From NCBI GenBank assembly GCA_014549065.1, contig JACDOX010000003.1:12744462-12808461 (forward strand): a DNA stretch of 64,000 nucleotides, written 5' to 3'. Positions 1 to 11,763 of the stretch are shown piece after piece. Within the stretch, counting starts at the first letter, position 1. Every line of letters begins with the position of its first letter. Both the position numbers and the translations under genes were made by a program. Source of the DNA: Cardinalis cardinalis (Eukaryota > Chordata > Aves > Passeriformes > Cardinalidae). The notes under the pieces are model-generated. The model did no database searches. It had not been told where the DNA came from and worked only from the letters and a program-made list of their open reading frames with translations.

Positions 1-140
1 GGGCGATAGGTATTGGGAATATAAATTTTCTTCTTAAGGTATATGCTGGTTGGGGCATTTGCTTCTTTGTCCCTGAAGGGCTATTACGTCTGGCCACATC
101 TTCATTAACTTGTGTAAGAATTGACAAAATATCTTCACCC
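1..140 (-). CDS. CASP10: CASP10 last coding exon (partial)
   Basis: The acceptor GGCTGTAG precedes 140. It encodes RGEDILSIL, then TKKQMPQPAYTLRRKF, and runs off the window before the stop. This C-terminus is what best separates CASP10 from CASP8. Confidence 0.9.
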
Positions 141-3100
141 CTACAGCCAGAAGGAGAGGAAAAAAAAAAAAAAANAAAANTAGTTATTACTGAGCAGATG
201 GCAATCCACTTAACATCTCCCTGATCAGCCAGAAGATAGAGTATAAACATTTAAAACACAAAAAAGAAAACACATACTTTGTTCAAATTTCTCTTTTGTC
301 CTTATTTGAGTCATACTAAAACACATACTTTGTTCAAATTTCTCTTTTGTCCTTATTTGAGTCATACTAAAAACAAAAGACCTTTTCTTGCTGTCTTGCT
401 TAATTCGACCAGTAAAGAAAAATAGTGGAATAAAATATTTTAACCTATCATTCAATAAGCTGTGCTATCTTAAAGATTATAGATGTGAGGTTTTGAGTGG
501 TTTTTCACAATAAACTTCACATTGTCCAGTACATGTATGGTACTAGCAGAGTTAATGTAAATTAATCAGTGTGAAATCATCACTTCAACTAATTCCATCT
601 ACCTTAGAACATGGGTGGGTGTTCCTAGATAAACTACCTTTGCAGAAGAAAAATTTAATCAGAGCACTAAGCCAAGTATTTACCTTGGTACCAACAATTG
701 TAGCTTGCTGCAGAGGGCCTGAATATACCAACTGCCCTCTTCCATGTGCCGGAAAGAGACATATCCATCAACTGTGGCCATGCCTAGGAGGAAGTCAGCC
801 TCTTCAGGAATGCTTTCAGAAAGAAAAACTCTCTCTTGCATGGAAGACAAGTCAGGAGTTGCTCCATCAGTATCAACATAGACAGGACGCTGTATCTTGT
901 CACCCTGGCATGCTTGGATAAAAAAGAGTTTGGGTTTTGCAGCCAGCTGGGGACATTGTTTGGCAGTGAAGTGGGATGTAAGCACACGGATTGACACAGG
1001 TCCGTAATCTGTCCCAAAGATTGCTCCTGACTTTCCATGAGATAGAATACAACATATGAAACAGTTCCTGTCTTTGTGATCTGGCACACGCTGCCAAGTT
1101 TCCATGAGATTGATAATCTCCCCAGATGTCAGATCTGTGTAAGTCCTCACATCCAGACCAAGCCATGTGAATACTCTCTCCAGTTGCTCTGTAAATAAAT
1201 GAAAGATAAAAGGAAAATTTGGGGCAAGAGAAAAATATGTTATGAAGTCACCACGCAAGCTAATCTGGGAGGGGGAAAGACCTTACACCCTGACACTTCT
1301 GCAGCTTCATCCTCATACTAGTACCAACTAAAGGTTAACTGGACTAAAAAAAGATGGCATCAGCTCAAACACAGAGTTCCTGGATATTTCTAGACAAGCT
1401 TCAGAAAATTGTGCATACATTGTCATTGTAAGTGAGCATGCAAATGACACTTGAAAACACAGAGGATCTGCCCTTTCCCTGTTTCAGAAAACATTTTGCA
1501 AAACCTTTCTCAGATCATTATTTTCCAGTTGCAGTTTTGGCTATTAAGAATTCCATTCATAAGAGAGAAATAGAGGAAACAGAACCAAGTAAGAAGTATG
1601 CACAGAGTTGCTTGATTACAGATTTTTGCATTATATTAGGTAGAATGATGGTTTAATTTAGTTTAGTTTTAGTTCTTTACTATAGCTGTAGATAAAGGAT
1701 AAGTAAAAAGTGATTTTTAAAATTATTCAAGAACAATCCAACAGAAAAACCCTGTGGTTACTTGTCCTTTATCCTCTTCTCCCCCATGATAAACAAATGA
1801 CATAATTTAACACATATGAAACATTTCACTCTTTTAGAATATTAACTAACCATAGACAATAAAATATAGGGCAGTACTACATAATCAACTCACCTGGGGA
1901 AACAGAGATCCTCAAAAATCTCACTTCACTAACTTACCAGCATCTTTCCAAGAACCCTTCCTCTGAGAACTATTGAAGTTAACATTATTAATAATGAGAC
2001 AAAATCCTCTGTGTGGCCCATCCATTTTGTAGCTTTTCATAGTCTGTAGAAAGGAGAAGAAAAAGCTTACAGTTTCAATGAATTTATTCAACTTACTCAT
2101 ATTTCCTTAACATGTCTCAAAATTGGCACCTAAGACTGTGGGCTATTTTTAACCATCTGGAACTCAATGGTGCCTCCCTCTGTGAAAAAACATCAGTGAA
2201 ACTCCAAGCACACTGTCACCATCCTATCAAACTGCAGAAGAAGGATTTAGCATCTGGGTTCTCATCTGTATGCAAAAGGCAGGATTCAGCAGCCAACTGT
2301 GCAATCTGAATTGGTGATGGGGACAGAAGACCCCAGCTGTTTCGAATGTCAAAACAGTGTTTTAGCTTCATGGCAGAGGGATCACACTAAAGCTATAGGA
2401 AGTTAGACATCTGAGTTGGCTTTTTTTGAGAACAGTAATAAATACCTGGAGTAGGTGATTCATACTGATGCAAGCAGAACAGAAATCTCAGAAGTGCATA
2501 ACCTATCACACTACAAGTTTTTTGGTTAAGATTTAAAATTACCTCCCACTTTTGAAAAAAAAAAGCCAAACATAACCATTTTTAAAGCTGAAAAGAACCA
2601 AAGCTTCAAGTACCATGTATTTAAGTCCAACCGTGGAATAAAAAACTCCATCCAGTGGAGTNCCTTCCTCCTCACTAGAGAGCATTGCACACCTCCTTTT
2701 GTGCATTTTAGTAGGACAAAATGAAGGCAGCACTCCAAGTTCCTTCAACAGCTTTGCAGCAGTATNAACATCAGGTTATGAAAAGATGTTACAGCACAGA
2801 ACTTCAAGAAATTAAATAGCTATAAACAAATGGAGCAACTTGCTCCTTCAATATCTATGGTCATCACAAAGAAAAGGCCAGANGGAGAACTCAGTGGTTA
2901 CACTGCTATGGTTTAAGAGTGCACATAAGGCCTCTAAGAANGGATCTCACAAAAGAGACCTTTTCTCATATACCAAGACCTCTGCAATAGCTTACTAAAG
3001 ACTCTTGCCTCCTTTTAATCCTTCTAACAAGGGCTTTGCANGCTACCCCTTATGACTCGTAATTTCAAGATGCCCTGAGACCTTTTCTAANCCAGATGCA

Positions 3101-5676
3101 AAAAAGTGAGAACTGTGACGCTCCATTTGTCCCTTGCACATTCTACTGCCATCTCCAAAATGCACAACTTANACAAATGCAAAATGTTTTGNCTTTTTCA
3201 GGAAGATTAGCACATGCACTGATGTGTGAATGACTTCAGAGGTATTATGCCCNTTTTGCCTACAACACACCTTTCAATATTGCTAAATTTCTGACCCCCA
3301 AGGTTAAAATATCCTTTGAAACATTCAAAATTATCAGTCAATTCAAGGAACTTTATGAGACACATAGATATCTCACAAGTCCCTGCATGATGAATGTCAT
3401 TCAAGAGAGGATGAAAACCTCACACCCCCAGGTATTCAAAAAAGATTTAAGAGATTGCCTCAAACCTTGGATTCATTTTCTACAATGCTGAATTCTCCAC
3501 GCAGCTCCAGATTTACTTGAGGGAAGCCTTGTGTAAAATTAGCTGCCTTGTTATCTAGAAGAAAACCCAGCATAGATATTTATGAAGAGAACTCCAATAT
3601 TTGTGGATGCAGCAAAAAGGAGTTTAGCTACAATACATCACTTTTTGTATTTGAAATACTGTTTCACTGAAAGGAAAAATTCCTTTCACTCCACACAAGA
3701 TAGCATGGTCATGTTCAATAGATCTATTCTGAACGTTTTTTGGTTATTTTTATTGGATTTATTTTTGTGACAAAGGCAAGGCTTCTATTTGTATCGATAC
3801 TGCAAAATAAAGATACCTATGGTACAAGGATAGATTCTACCTAAGACATTGAAATGAATTTTTCATCTGGAAATCAGCTTAGAAATTACCAGTATTTAAG
3901 AAGAATCTGCATTCTTACTACTGAAGTTGTCATTTTTAATTTTTTTTCTCCTATATCAGTAAGAAATCTCATTTTTTAAAATATAAAACCAGAAATCATC
4001 TGTGCTCATAGCCCATATATCAGACACATATGCACACACAGTTTCTCTTGCCAGCCTGTTAGCAGGCAGCTGCCTTTATGTAGCGCACATTCACAGATCA
4101 CAAAGTGCCTTTTACAGGACAGTTTGTCATCATCTCAATACTATTACAGGGGAAATGGAGAAATGAGACATAACTATAAGCAGATTTTCAGTTTCCCAGC
4201 CTGTTCTGTATGTGTTGGGCTGCTCTGTGTGGCCTCAGATATTCCAGCACATCCCTGTACTGAATTTCAGGAATTCAGCCAGGAAGTAATGCAGGCAAGG
4301 AATTGTTACACCAGATTTATGCCACTCTAGCTCCTGTTTCAGCAATTCACACATATGACCTTAAGTTCCGTTGCCCAGACCAATCTAGTGCTTTCTGCAT
4401 TTTAGCAAACCTACTCTCCTAGACTATGAATTTCTCACCTTTTCCCTTTTTGTAGAGGTCTATTGTCTCCAGGAGATCAGGTGAAATGGTTGTACAGACA
4501 TCCTCCAGTATCTTTACATTGTCTTTAGTTAAAAGGCCCTGCTTTTCCAATAAAGTCAGCAAATCCAAAGCAGACTAACAGCCAAAAGNAGAGAGTAAAA
4601 TATCATTATTGTTCCTTAGAAATATAAACTTGTCTCTCAGCCCTGTCTCAGACAATCACATTATTATCTGCTTTGTTCCCTACCAATAAGGACCAGTCAA
4701 TTTTACATCACCCTAAAAGCAGAAATGTTGCTTCATGGAAAGCCACTGGTTGTGTTTTTATTTGGTATGGTGTTGTTTAAACAGATTCACCCAAACCTTA
4801 TTAATGACTTGTGGCTTCAAGAAGGCTTCATTGCTGTGAAACAGGACCAATGACATGAATCTCCTCTGCAAATAGCTCAAGCAGGGCAAAGATTTATCAC
4901 CTTGTTAGACAGTGAACTGTCAGTGACTGACCTTGGCGTGAGGGACCAAATTCTACTCTTGCCTGTCAACATCTTCCTTCTTGCTATCCCTATGAATACA
5001 ACCAGCCTAGTTGCATATTATGCTCCATTCTGCCAAACACTTCTCCCACTTTTTCTTCCATTTCCCACCTTCCTTCTTCCCTTCCCACCATGTACACATT
5101 TGGCTCACTCCTCACATACAAGAATCATCCATCGCTTTGGAAGATGGTCTTGCAGGAGGAATGTGATTTCCTTCAACATCTCACTGGTGATGTTCTCTGA
5201 CAATTCATACAGCATCTGCCTGTAACAGAGATGCAGTGAGATAAAAGTGGAACAGAAGATGGTATAAAAACCAAAGGCAATCTAAGAATTCAAAAATGGA
5301 AAGGAAAACAGTATAGCATAGATAGCAGTAACAGAGGGAAGAGAATTCCACTGCAAGCTTACCTGTATGGAGATATTCTTCCCTTCTCACTCAGACGTTC
5401 TTGTACTTTCTCCTTGGTGTAACCAAGTTTCTCAAGCAAGGAGTGACATTTAATTCTGTATAAGAGTTCAGCTAGTAGGAAAGTGTCTTCTACATGCAGA
5501 TATTCTTGAGCCATAAGGAGCTTGAAGATGTCTGCTGCTGACTTCACACCTTCTAGTTTACTGAGGTGGAGCAAGTCAGTACAGAGAAATTTTAAAGCTG
5601 CTACATCTTCAGTCACCAGATTTTCACTAATAAGGAAAAGCTGCTGATGGAACTTCAAGCTGATATCATTCTCCAT
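1..5676 (-). CDS. CASP10: Caspase-10, initiator caspase with two death effector domains (3' end cut by window edge)
   Basis: Cysteine protease recruited through FADD to the death-inducing signalling complex in the cytosol, where it cleaves substrates after Asp. Seven coding exons (minus strand: 5676-5363, 5219-5120, 4574-4439, 3554-3466, 2043-1938, 1188-684, 140-1) join in consistent phase to give 463 codons; the last residues and stop lie beyond position 1. DED1 is about residues 5-95 and DED2 about 105-183, followed by a short linker and then the p20/p10 caspase domain from about 217. Catalytic His299 (LSHG) and Cys342 (FFIQACQG) are present, as are the RKGS arginine and the SFRHMEEGSW substrate loop. 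Asp356 and Asp361 in the inter-subunit linker are possible cleavage sites. The C-terminal exon (EDILSIL, TKKQMPQPAYTLRRKF) and SFRHMEEGSWYIQ resemble human CASP10 more than CASP8. The position next to CFLAR agrees. The start ATG at 5676 has A at -3 and G at +4. Identification is from remembered family sequence, not a search. Confidence 0.95.
271..372. repeat. Two-copy 51-bp tandem duplication in CASP10 last intron
   Basis: The segment starting cacatactttgttcaaat occurs at 271 and again at 322, with copies of about 51 bp that look almost identical. It lies between CASP10 coding exons 6 and 7. Confidence 0.9.
684..1188 (-). CDS. CASP10: CASP10 coding exon 6 (catalytic core)
   Basis: 505 nt between an acceptor ending TTTACAG and a donor GTAAAT. 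It carries both catalytic residues (CILSHG and FFIQACQGD), the p20/p10 linker with VDTDG, and the p10 segments EADFLLGMATV and SFRHMEEGSWYIQ. Confidence 0.95.
1938..2043 (-). CDS. CASP10: CASP10 coding exon 5 (start of p20)
   Basis: 106 nt between an acceptor ending CTACAG and a donor GTAAG. It encodes the first strand of the caspase domain (YKM..., CLIINNVNF) and the RKGS segment whose Arg corresponds to the P1-Asp-binding Arg of caspases. Confidence 0.92.
3466..3554 (-). CDS. CASP10: CASP10 coding exon 4 (linker)
   Basis: 89 nt between an acceptor ending TTCTAG and a donor GTTTGAG, which is a weaker donor than its neighbours. It encodes a polar 30-residue linker (KDNKAANFTQGF onward) between the DEDs and the protease domain. 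Assignment rests on splice sites and on exact phase matching with exons 3 and 5. Confidence 0.75.
4439..4574 (-). CDS. CASP10: CASP10 coding exon 3 (end of DED2)
   Basis: 136 nt between an acceptor ending GTTAG and a donor GTGAGA. It encodes the last DED2 helices (LDLLTLLEKQGLL, then EDVCTTISPDLLETIDLYKK). The R-x-D-L motif is also missing from this DED. Confidence 0.9.
5120..5219 (-). CDS. CASP10: CASP10 coding exon 2 (start of DED2)
   Basis: The acceptor TGTTACAG precedes 5219 and the donor GTATGTG follows 5120. The 100 nt encode residues about 105-138 (QMLYELSENITSEMLKEI then FLLQDHLPKR), the first helices of DED2. Phase is 2 in and 0 out. Confidence 0.9.
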
Positions 5677-5713
5677 ATTGCTGGAACCAACAGCTGAAAC
5701 AGCTTCTCTCTGT
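5363..5713 (-). CDS. CASP10: CASP10 first coding exon with 37-nt leader (DED1)
   Basis: A pyrimidine-rich acceptor ending TTTTCAG precedes 5713. The leader 5713-5677 contains no upstream ATG. Coding begins at 5676 and the donor GTAAGC follows 5363. It encodes DED1, with the hydrophobic ALKFLC helix and the AELLYRIK helix. The R-x-D-L charge motif of typical DEDs is absent here (RIKCHSLL). Confidence 0.9.
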
Positions 5714-6719
5714 CTGAAAAGCAGAAAGCAAACACTAGTAACACTTGAATTGTCAATACAGCAATTCTTCTACTGAAATTTTACCCAGTGATTGTTTGGA
5801 AGCCTTGAATTACCTTTTAGTTTCAATAAATTTGAAATTTACTTCCTTGTCTAAACACAGACCACAAAAAGACCAGATTTGGCAGAAGCTCCGAACAACC
5901 CATCTATAATTGAAGTTAGCCCTGCTCTGAGCTAAAAACTGTGTTAGATGATCTCAAGGTCTGAATTTTCTTTTATTTTGAACATCTTCCACATTCAGAT
6001 CTTTGCTTCTTTCTTTTGAAATGGGGAAGAGTCCCTGCAGTAACTTATTACAGCTATTAATGGAGACAGCACAGTGGTTTATGCATATTCCTTGATCTGC
6101 AGTCCAACAGCTTCTCGTTCTCTGGGTGTGGCAGGGAGGTGTTACTCTGTACCTTGGCTGACACCCAAGCTGAAGCTGTGGAATAACCATCCACTCCCAG
6201 CTGTAACTTGCTTCCACGTTGTATTTGACATTTGGCATAGAAAAACCCTTATAAGCCTCCCTTACAAGTAACAGGCAGTTAAAGTGTAATAGCACTCAAT
6301 GCTCTGTCTAGATAGGCTCTGCACGAGCAACTCAGGTTTAATAGAGACTAATCAACCTCCACTACACCAACTTCTTCCATGTAGCCTAGGGAGTTCTGTT
6401 CTGCCCCTGGAAGGTTAAATAGGTAAGAGGGTGCTTCAGTGCCTTCTGGCTGGTAGGTCTTCAATCTTTTGCTTAGAGCAGTTGGAAGCAAAGGTTTCTA
6501 CATGAGGGAGCACAATCAGTGGAGGGTCTGCTCGCTGCCCAGGCTTGGCCAGCACGGGGAAGTAGAAAAGTAACCAATCCGCATCTCTGATGGATGCTTT
6601 CAGATATCGCCTCAGAGAAAGAAAATCGTATGAAATAAGCAGGATAAGGATTGTAAAATTACTTTTTCTTTAAAGTTTTTTAACTGTGTTAGATGACCTG
6701 GAGCACTGGCCCAAGGGTT
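5714..6719. other. Upstream part of CASP10, no coding sequence seen
   Basis: This is AT-balanced sequence between the first CASP10 coding exon and the CpG island, most likely a 5' intron. A 113-codon open frame on the minus strand (5954-6295) matches no family I recognise and lacks supporting splice sites. Confidence 0.5.
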
Positions 6720-7320
6720 TAGATATAATGCAAAGCCGGAGCGCCCGCAAAGGCCGAAAGCTCAGCCCGCAGGCCCACGTGGTCCCGGGAGGAACACCCC
6801 GGAGGCCGCGCGCAGCCGGGAGCCAGCGCGCACAAAACGAGCGGGAGTTACGCTCCGGGCTCTGGAGATGGAACCTTCCTTCCTTCCCTCTCCATTTCAG
6901 CCCCACATTTTGGTACCTCTTACACGAATTGCAGTCCCGATCCCTGTCCCGGCAGCTGCCCGGGACGGCGGCTCGCGGCCCCTTTCGCGGTCTTTTTTGC
7001 GGCTCGCCGCGGGCGGGGGAGGCGCGCCCAGTTCCCGCCCACAGCAGGAGGCAGCGTCGGCAGCAGGGCGGAATGCGAGCTCAGGTGGATGCGAGGGAAG
7101 GAGCAGGGGCACGTCCGAGGAGCGGGGCACGGCTGCCAGCGCCCGCCAAGGCTTTCACACGAGCGGTGGCACCGCCCCGCCCCGCCGGGCCAGCCCCGGC
7201 CGGAGCCCGCCCGCCCGCGGCCTCGGGCCCGTGAGCTCGGGGAACGCTGCCAGGGACCAGAAAAAGCTTCAGGCAGCGCCTCGGGTACCACGTGTAAGAC
7301 GTGACCCGTGATTGGCCTCG
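6720..7320 (-). promoter_or_regulatory. CASP10: CpG island, likely CASP10 promoter and untranslated first exon
   Basis: G+C and CpG rise sharply here (GGGCGGGG, CGCGCC, GCCCGCCCG tracts), against AT-rich flanks. It sits about 1-1.6 kb upstream of the first CASP10 coding exon. A CCAAT box in minus-strand orientation (plus-strand attgg at 7311-7315) lies at its far end, as expected for a minus-strand gene. The first exon itself could not be fixed; a weak donor candidate (GTAAGA) lies near 6923 on the minus strand. The use as CASP10 promoter is inferred. Confidence 0.6.
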
Positions 7321-10300
7321 CTTTTGCTGCCAAGCCATTTTAAAGCAGGCTACATCGCAAAAAGGCCTCAAACATTTTAGGTACATTATTTTTGGTTTCC
7401 CCACTGGAAGGAAGCTCGAAGAGCAGTGCTTGTGGGAGGGGGCTGCAGTACCGCCTGTACGTAGGTCTGTGTGTCCGCTGCAGTAAAGGGAGGAGGAAGG
7501 TGAGCAGACTCTGCTCAGTGCAGGCTCCTCGGGGCCTTCAGCATCTCCGGGGTCACCTGTATCCCCCCACAACCTCGGGTCAATGGAGACAGGATGGGAA
7601 GTGTCTGCTTGCTCATGCCAAAAATTGTCCAACACACCAAGAGCAGTTGAGTTCCCTGCTCAAACAATAAGGCTTGCTGTCTTTTATTATGTCAGCTCGT
7701 TTTTATAGAGCTGTAAACTTCACAGCCTAATTTAACAACAAGTTATAGAGGTCTGCAACATAAACAGATCAAGAATTTCAGTGCTATTCTATGGTCTAGT
7801 GGGACCATAGAATAAGTCTCAGGGCATCTTGGAGAGGGAGACAGGGACAAGCAGTCTGACTGCACACAGAAATTGTATTCAGAATATGAGCATGAAACCC
7901 AGCATTTGTATCCAATTATAGTGTCTTATTATTGTTTCTAATACAGAAGATAAAAAATAGACATTATTTAAACCAGCCACAGAAAAGCTGTCAAATAATT
8001 CAGTACAGGAGATTTAATTTAAATTGAATATAGATCATCCACACAGACGGCAGCCTCTTCTCAGCAATACTGTTCTGCATGTCAGAAACTTGAAACTCTG
8101 GAAAGTAGAAAAGAATTCTCAGAAACTCCCATAAAAAGCTTCTCTGACTCAGGTATCTGTAATAGGAGCCACTGTAACTTCTTATGCAGAGTTCAAAGGG
8201 GAGATCAGCCATACAACATACTCCATCTACAAGTGCTAGCACAGTAACATCCTCTTGAACATACCTTCTATTTCAGATAATGAATTGGTAACCACTGTAA
8301 TACACAAATATGTAACAGTGCAAAGTAAACTCAACTTATGGCTCAGCCACATCAGTGTAGGTGGCTGAGAAAAACCATGCAACTTAAGTCTGGAACAAAA
8401 CACCACTGACTCTCTTGCCTCATGAGTACACCTTCTGAGCCACTTAAAGGCATCACCTTCCATATATAGAGCACATACAGAATTTTTTTTCCCCAGTTAT
8501 GAGAAACCAAAACTGTAGTTAAGTGCCAGAGCANTGACTCTGGCAGCCTTATTCCAACCTCTCACAATGCAGGAGCAGCATAGCTTGTTTTACCTCCTTC
8601 AACAATAGGTTCTGAAAACCAGACATTTTNGCAGTCCAAAACCATGAAATTTCACCAGCACGTCACTCTCCATGTTCCTGTGCTAACACCCTAAACTCAT
8701 GATGCATCCAAAATTCTCTTCCCCCTTTTCTTTTGGCTAAAGGATCATTTAACCTGAGATCATTTCACTATCTGCAGTACAGGGACAACTTGATGTAGTC
8801 CACACCCTGCATCCANTTCTAGGCCCAAATTTTAAGTGTGCACTACAGCAAGAAGAGACAGTCCCCATCATGTGTATGGAGGGACAGAAACCTGGTAAGG
8901 GTTTTTGGAGGGGAAGCCATCTGAGGAGAGGTTGAGGTCACTTGGTTTGTTCAGGCTGGAGAAGAGGAGACTGNGGGGAGACCTCATTGCAGTATTCAAT
9001 ATCTTCACAAGGGGAAGCAGAGGGGCAGAGGTATCAAGTGCTTGTCTCTGGTGACCACTGACAGGACTGGAGAAATCAAACTGTGTTAGGGGATGGTTAG
9101 GGTAGATTTTAGGAAGAGGTTCTTCATCCAGAAGGTGGTTGGGCACTGGAACAGGCTCTCCAGGGAAGTTGGTCACAGCAACAACCCTGGAAGAGCTCAA
9201 GAATCTTTTGGACAACACTGTCAGGCACATGGTGGGATTCCTGGGGTGTCCTGTGCAGGGCCAGGAGCTGGACTAGATGATCCTGACAGGTCCCTTCTAA
9301 CTCAGCAGATTCTATGAATCCATGGTGCTATAAACAGGAATCTATGAGTCCATGATTCTATAAACTACAGGAGAAGAGACAGGCAACTGCCATCACAGAA
9401 GTCCTGCATAAATAGTCACTATGCAGCAGGTACAGGGAACGAGCCTGCCTGAATACCACACCTGAACGGAGTGGCGAGGCAATAAATACTGCTTAGATGT
9501 ATGATTAAAGATTGTGTATGGCCACAGTTTAAGAATGTACTGAGGATCAGTGTAAAAAATCTGTATTTGACACCCATGAACACTGCACAATACATGTCTG
9601 TCCCCACAACTCTAGAGTGTTACAACCACTTCCAACCAAGCAGCCATTCACAAAGAGAGTCCCTTGCTTTTCCACTGAAAGAGCTAATTACATGAGCCTC
9701 TAGTTTTCAAAACAGCATTTCTGCATCATTTCTTAATGAAACGGACACGGACTTTACTTACTGTGTCTTGCAGTAAGGCAAAGAACATATATCTTTCTTA
9801 ACCCTCAAATCAAACTTGTCACAAAACTGTAAAAGCAGAATATATTCTACTACTAATATTTTAAGTAAATAGTTGCATTTAGCATCACTCAAAACCTCCA
9901 ACCAACCAATCCACAAAACATCAACCAACTCACCACAAAATTAGAGTCTGTAAAGACAGCCACTATTATTCTCACTTCCTTTTTCCTGTTTTCTTCTCCT
10001 TCCAGTATTAATACTGTATTCCTCCTCCGAATCGTCTTTCCCCTACTTGTTCTTCTCTTGATGCTCCCTACCATTCCCCTCCTTGTTCCTGCTTAAAATT
10101 TCCACATTTCTTTTCCTCATCTGTCTCCTCTTGGTTCCATTCTCCCTGCTTTTGGTTGTCTATAGGGTAGCAGAGGTGCTTGTCAAATGCAAAAGCTAGT
10201 AAAGGAAATGGGAAAGTGAAGTTAATCTGTGAAGAAGATCACATTTTTTAACATTACTTAGATACATGTAACTTGAAATGACACNTTATTTCTATAACCA

Positions 10301-10997
10301 CAGGAAATGTTTGTTTCACCATTTAGTTCATTGACCAGCCACCATAGGAAGTAACTTCTAAGATTCCATATCTGTCATTTTGTATCCTTCTCTTTTGCCA
10401 TTAAAAATTTAAACAGAAACCAAGCAGAGCACACCAGGACCTTGAATTATTTTCCNGCATACAACACTATATTAGGAGTAAAAATTAAATATTTACAAGT
10501 GGCCTACTTTGTTGTCACTAAGTTCAGTGACAATAAACTTCAATACAACCCATCCAGGTTATACAAGCAGGCTAACTGAACTTTAAGGCAGTGAACTTTT
10601 AGTTAGGCAACTGCTACATTGGAGAAAAATTTTTGTATTTAGGACAGTCTCCCTTTTATTTTTTCACAAGAACAAGAGCACTTGGNAAAAAAGTGAATTA
10701 ATAGAGGCATATTCTTTTTCATAAGCAAAAGCAGTAAGGGTGGGGTGCTCAACATAATACAGTCTTAAAGGCCCATGGTTGCTACATGCTACATTTAAAT
10801 TGAAATATTTTGAAATATCTTTTTACAACTATGCCTGGTACAATGAGTGTGAATCTTGTTTCAGCTTCCACGAGACATCTGCCAAAATCCCGCATGTTTT
10901 AACTGTGTGGCAGATTACTGTAATGTCCTGTCACATGTACACTCATTTTTGCATTAGCAGAAAACATACTTGGCCCAAAGCATGGCAGACTGTCTCA
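7321..10997. other. Intergenic spacer between CFLAR and CASP10
   Basis: About 3.7 kb with no exon I can support. The only recognisable element is the CR1 fragment at 8890-9365. Short ORFs here are chance frames. Confidence 0.7.
8890..9365 (+). mobile_element. CR1 LINE 3' fragment (5'-truncated)
   Basis: The sequence follows the CR1 3' end as I remember it: a gctggagaagaggagactg segment, a caggctctccagggaag segment, then gagctggactagatgatcct and tcccttctaactcag, ending in the typical degenerate octamer tail (gattctatgaatccatg..., 9308-9365). It is plus-strand, truncated at the 5' end and diverged. It lies in the spacer between CFLAR and CASP10. Confidence 0.9.
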
Positions 10998-11003
10998 TTT
11001 ATT
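10998..11003 (-). terminator. CFLAR: Candidate CFLAR poly(A) signal AATAAA
   Basis: Plus-strand tttatt reads AATAAA on the minus strand, about 615 nt past the CFLAR stop codon. Other copies occur further downstream, so use of this one is an inference. Confidence 0.4.
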
Positions 11004-11618
11004 AACACAGAACCCCTGTGAGCAGTGGACAGTTCTAACAATGGAATATTTAATGCAGCAAACAGATGGAATCCAGATTACTGAAAAAGCAGTACATCTT
11101 TCTCTCCCTTCTGTTTTGCCAGTCTATAGAGGCATGCAAGCCAGAACTTGTTAGCAAAGATCTGGCATTACTNGGTAGGAATGCTTTCCTGAGCTATTTG
11201 CCACTACTAGGTGCAGGGGAAAATAATCAATGCATTTCAGTATATTTGTTCAAATATTAACTGCTAGGAGGTATGTTAAAAACCACCAATGAAGTAATAA
11301 AAATACTTCTGTTTTTTCTTGGAAAACCCAACAGCTATATGGTTTAGATCTCTTTACACTGTTTACCTGTGACATTCAGTAACAAGATATGCTGTACTGC
11401 TATACAATAGCTACCATTCTCATCCAAGCTTTCAGAGACTATGATATTAAAATACAAAATCTAGTGTCTTAGCACACTAAAATGCTTGTAAATTCCTGTG
11501 TTTGGAAGCAACAGGNGCTTTAGATATGCATGAAATAACAATACATAAATAAAAGTATGCATTAAACTGTTTGCATCATAGCAAATGCTTCTTGTTAGTA
11601 ACTTCAGATATGTACTTT

Positions 11619-11763
11619 CTAACAGCAATCAAGTGGGAAAAAAAGTTTCTTTCTCAGTGTGTGCTGGAGCAGCAGTGAGTATCGTTGGCTTGGGTCAGCG
11701 GTCATATTCCCATCATAAACTTTTTTGTTCAGTTCCATATGGATAGCCAATATACAGAGTTTC
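11619..11763 (-). CDS. CFLAR: CFLAR coding exon 9 (C-terminus)
   Basis: The acceptor TTTGCTGCAG precedes 11763; TAG is at 11621-11619. It encodes LLLQHTLRKKLFF, matching the human WLQHTLRKKL segment, and ends in two cysteines. A run of seven T on the coding strand (11638-11644) lies just before the C-terminus, so a homopolymer error would change the last residues. Confidence 0.9.

Noticed and set aside
784..1166. Alternative minus-strand frames of 88-101 codons
   Set aside because: They are other frames of CASP10 coding exon 6, whose true frame carries both catalytic motifs.
1..5676. Assignment of the left gene as CASP8
   Set aside because: The C-terminal exon and the SFRHMEEGSW loop are CASP10-like, and it lies directly beside CFLAR, the CASP10 position.
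6686..7333. Several overlapping open frames of 70-180 codons in the CpG island upstream of CASP10
   Set aside because: Low-complexity composition in all frames, no splice support and no recognisable domain.
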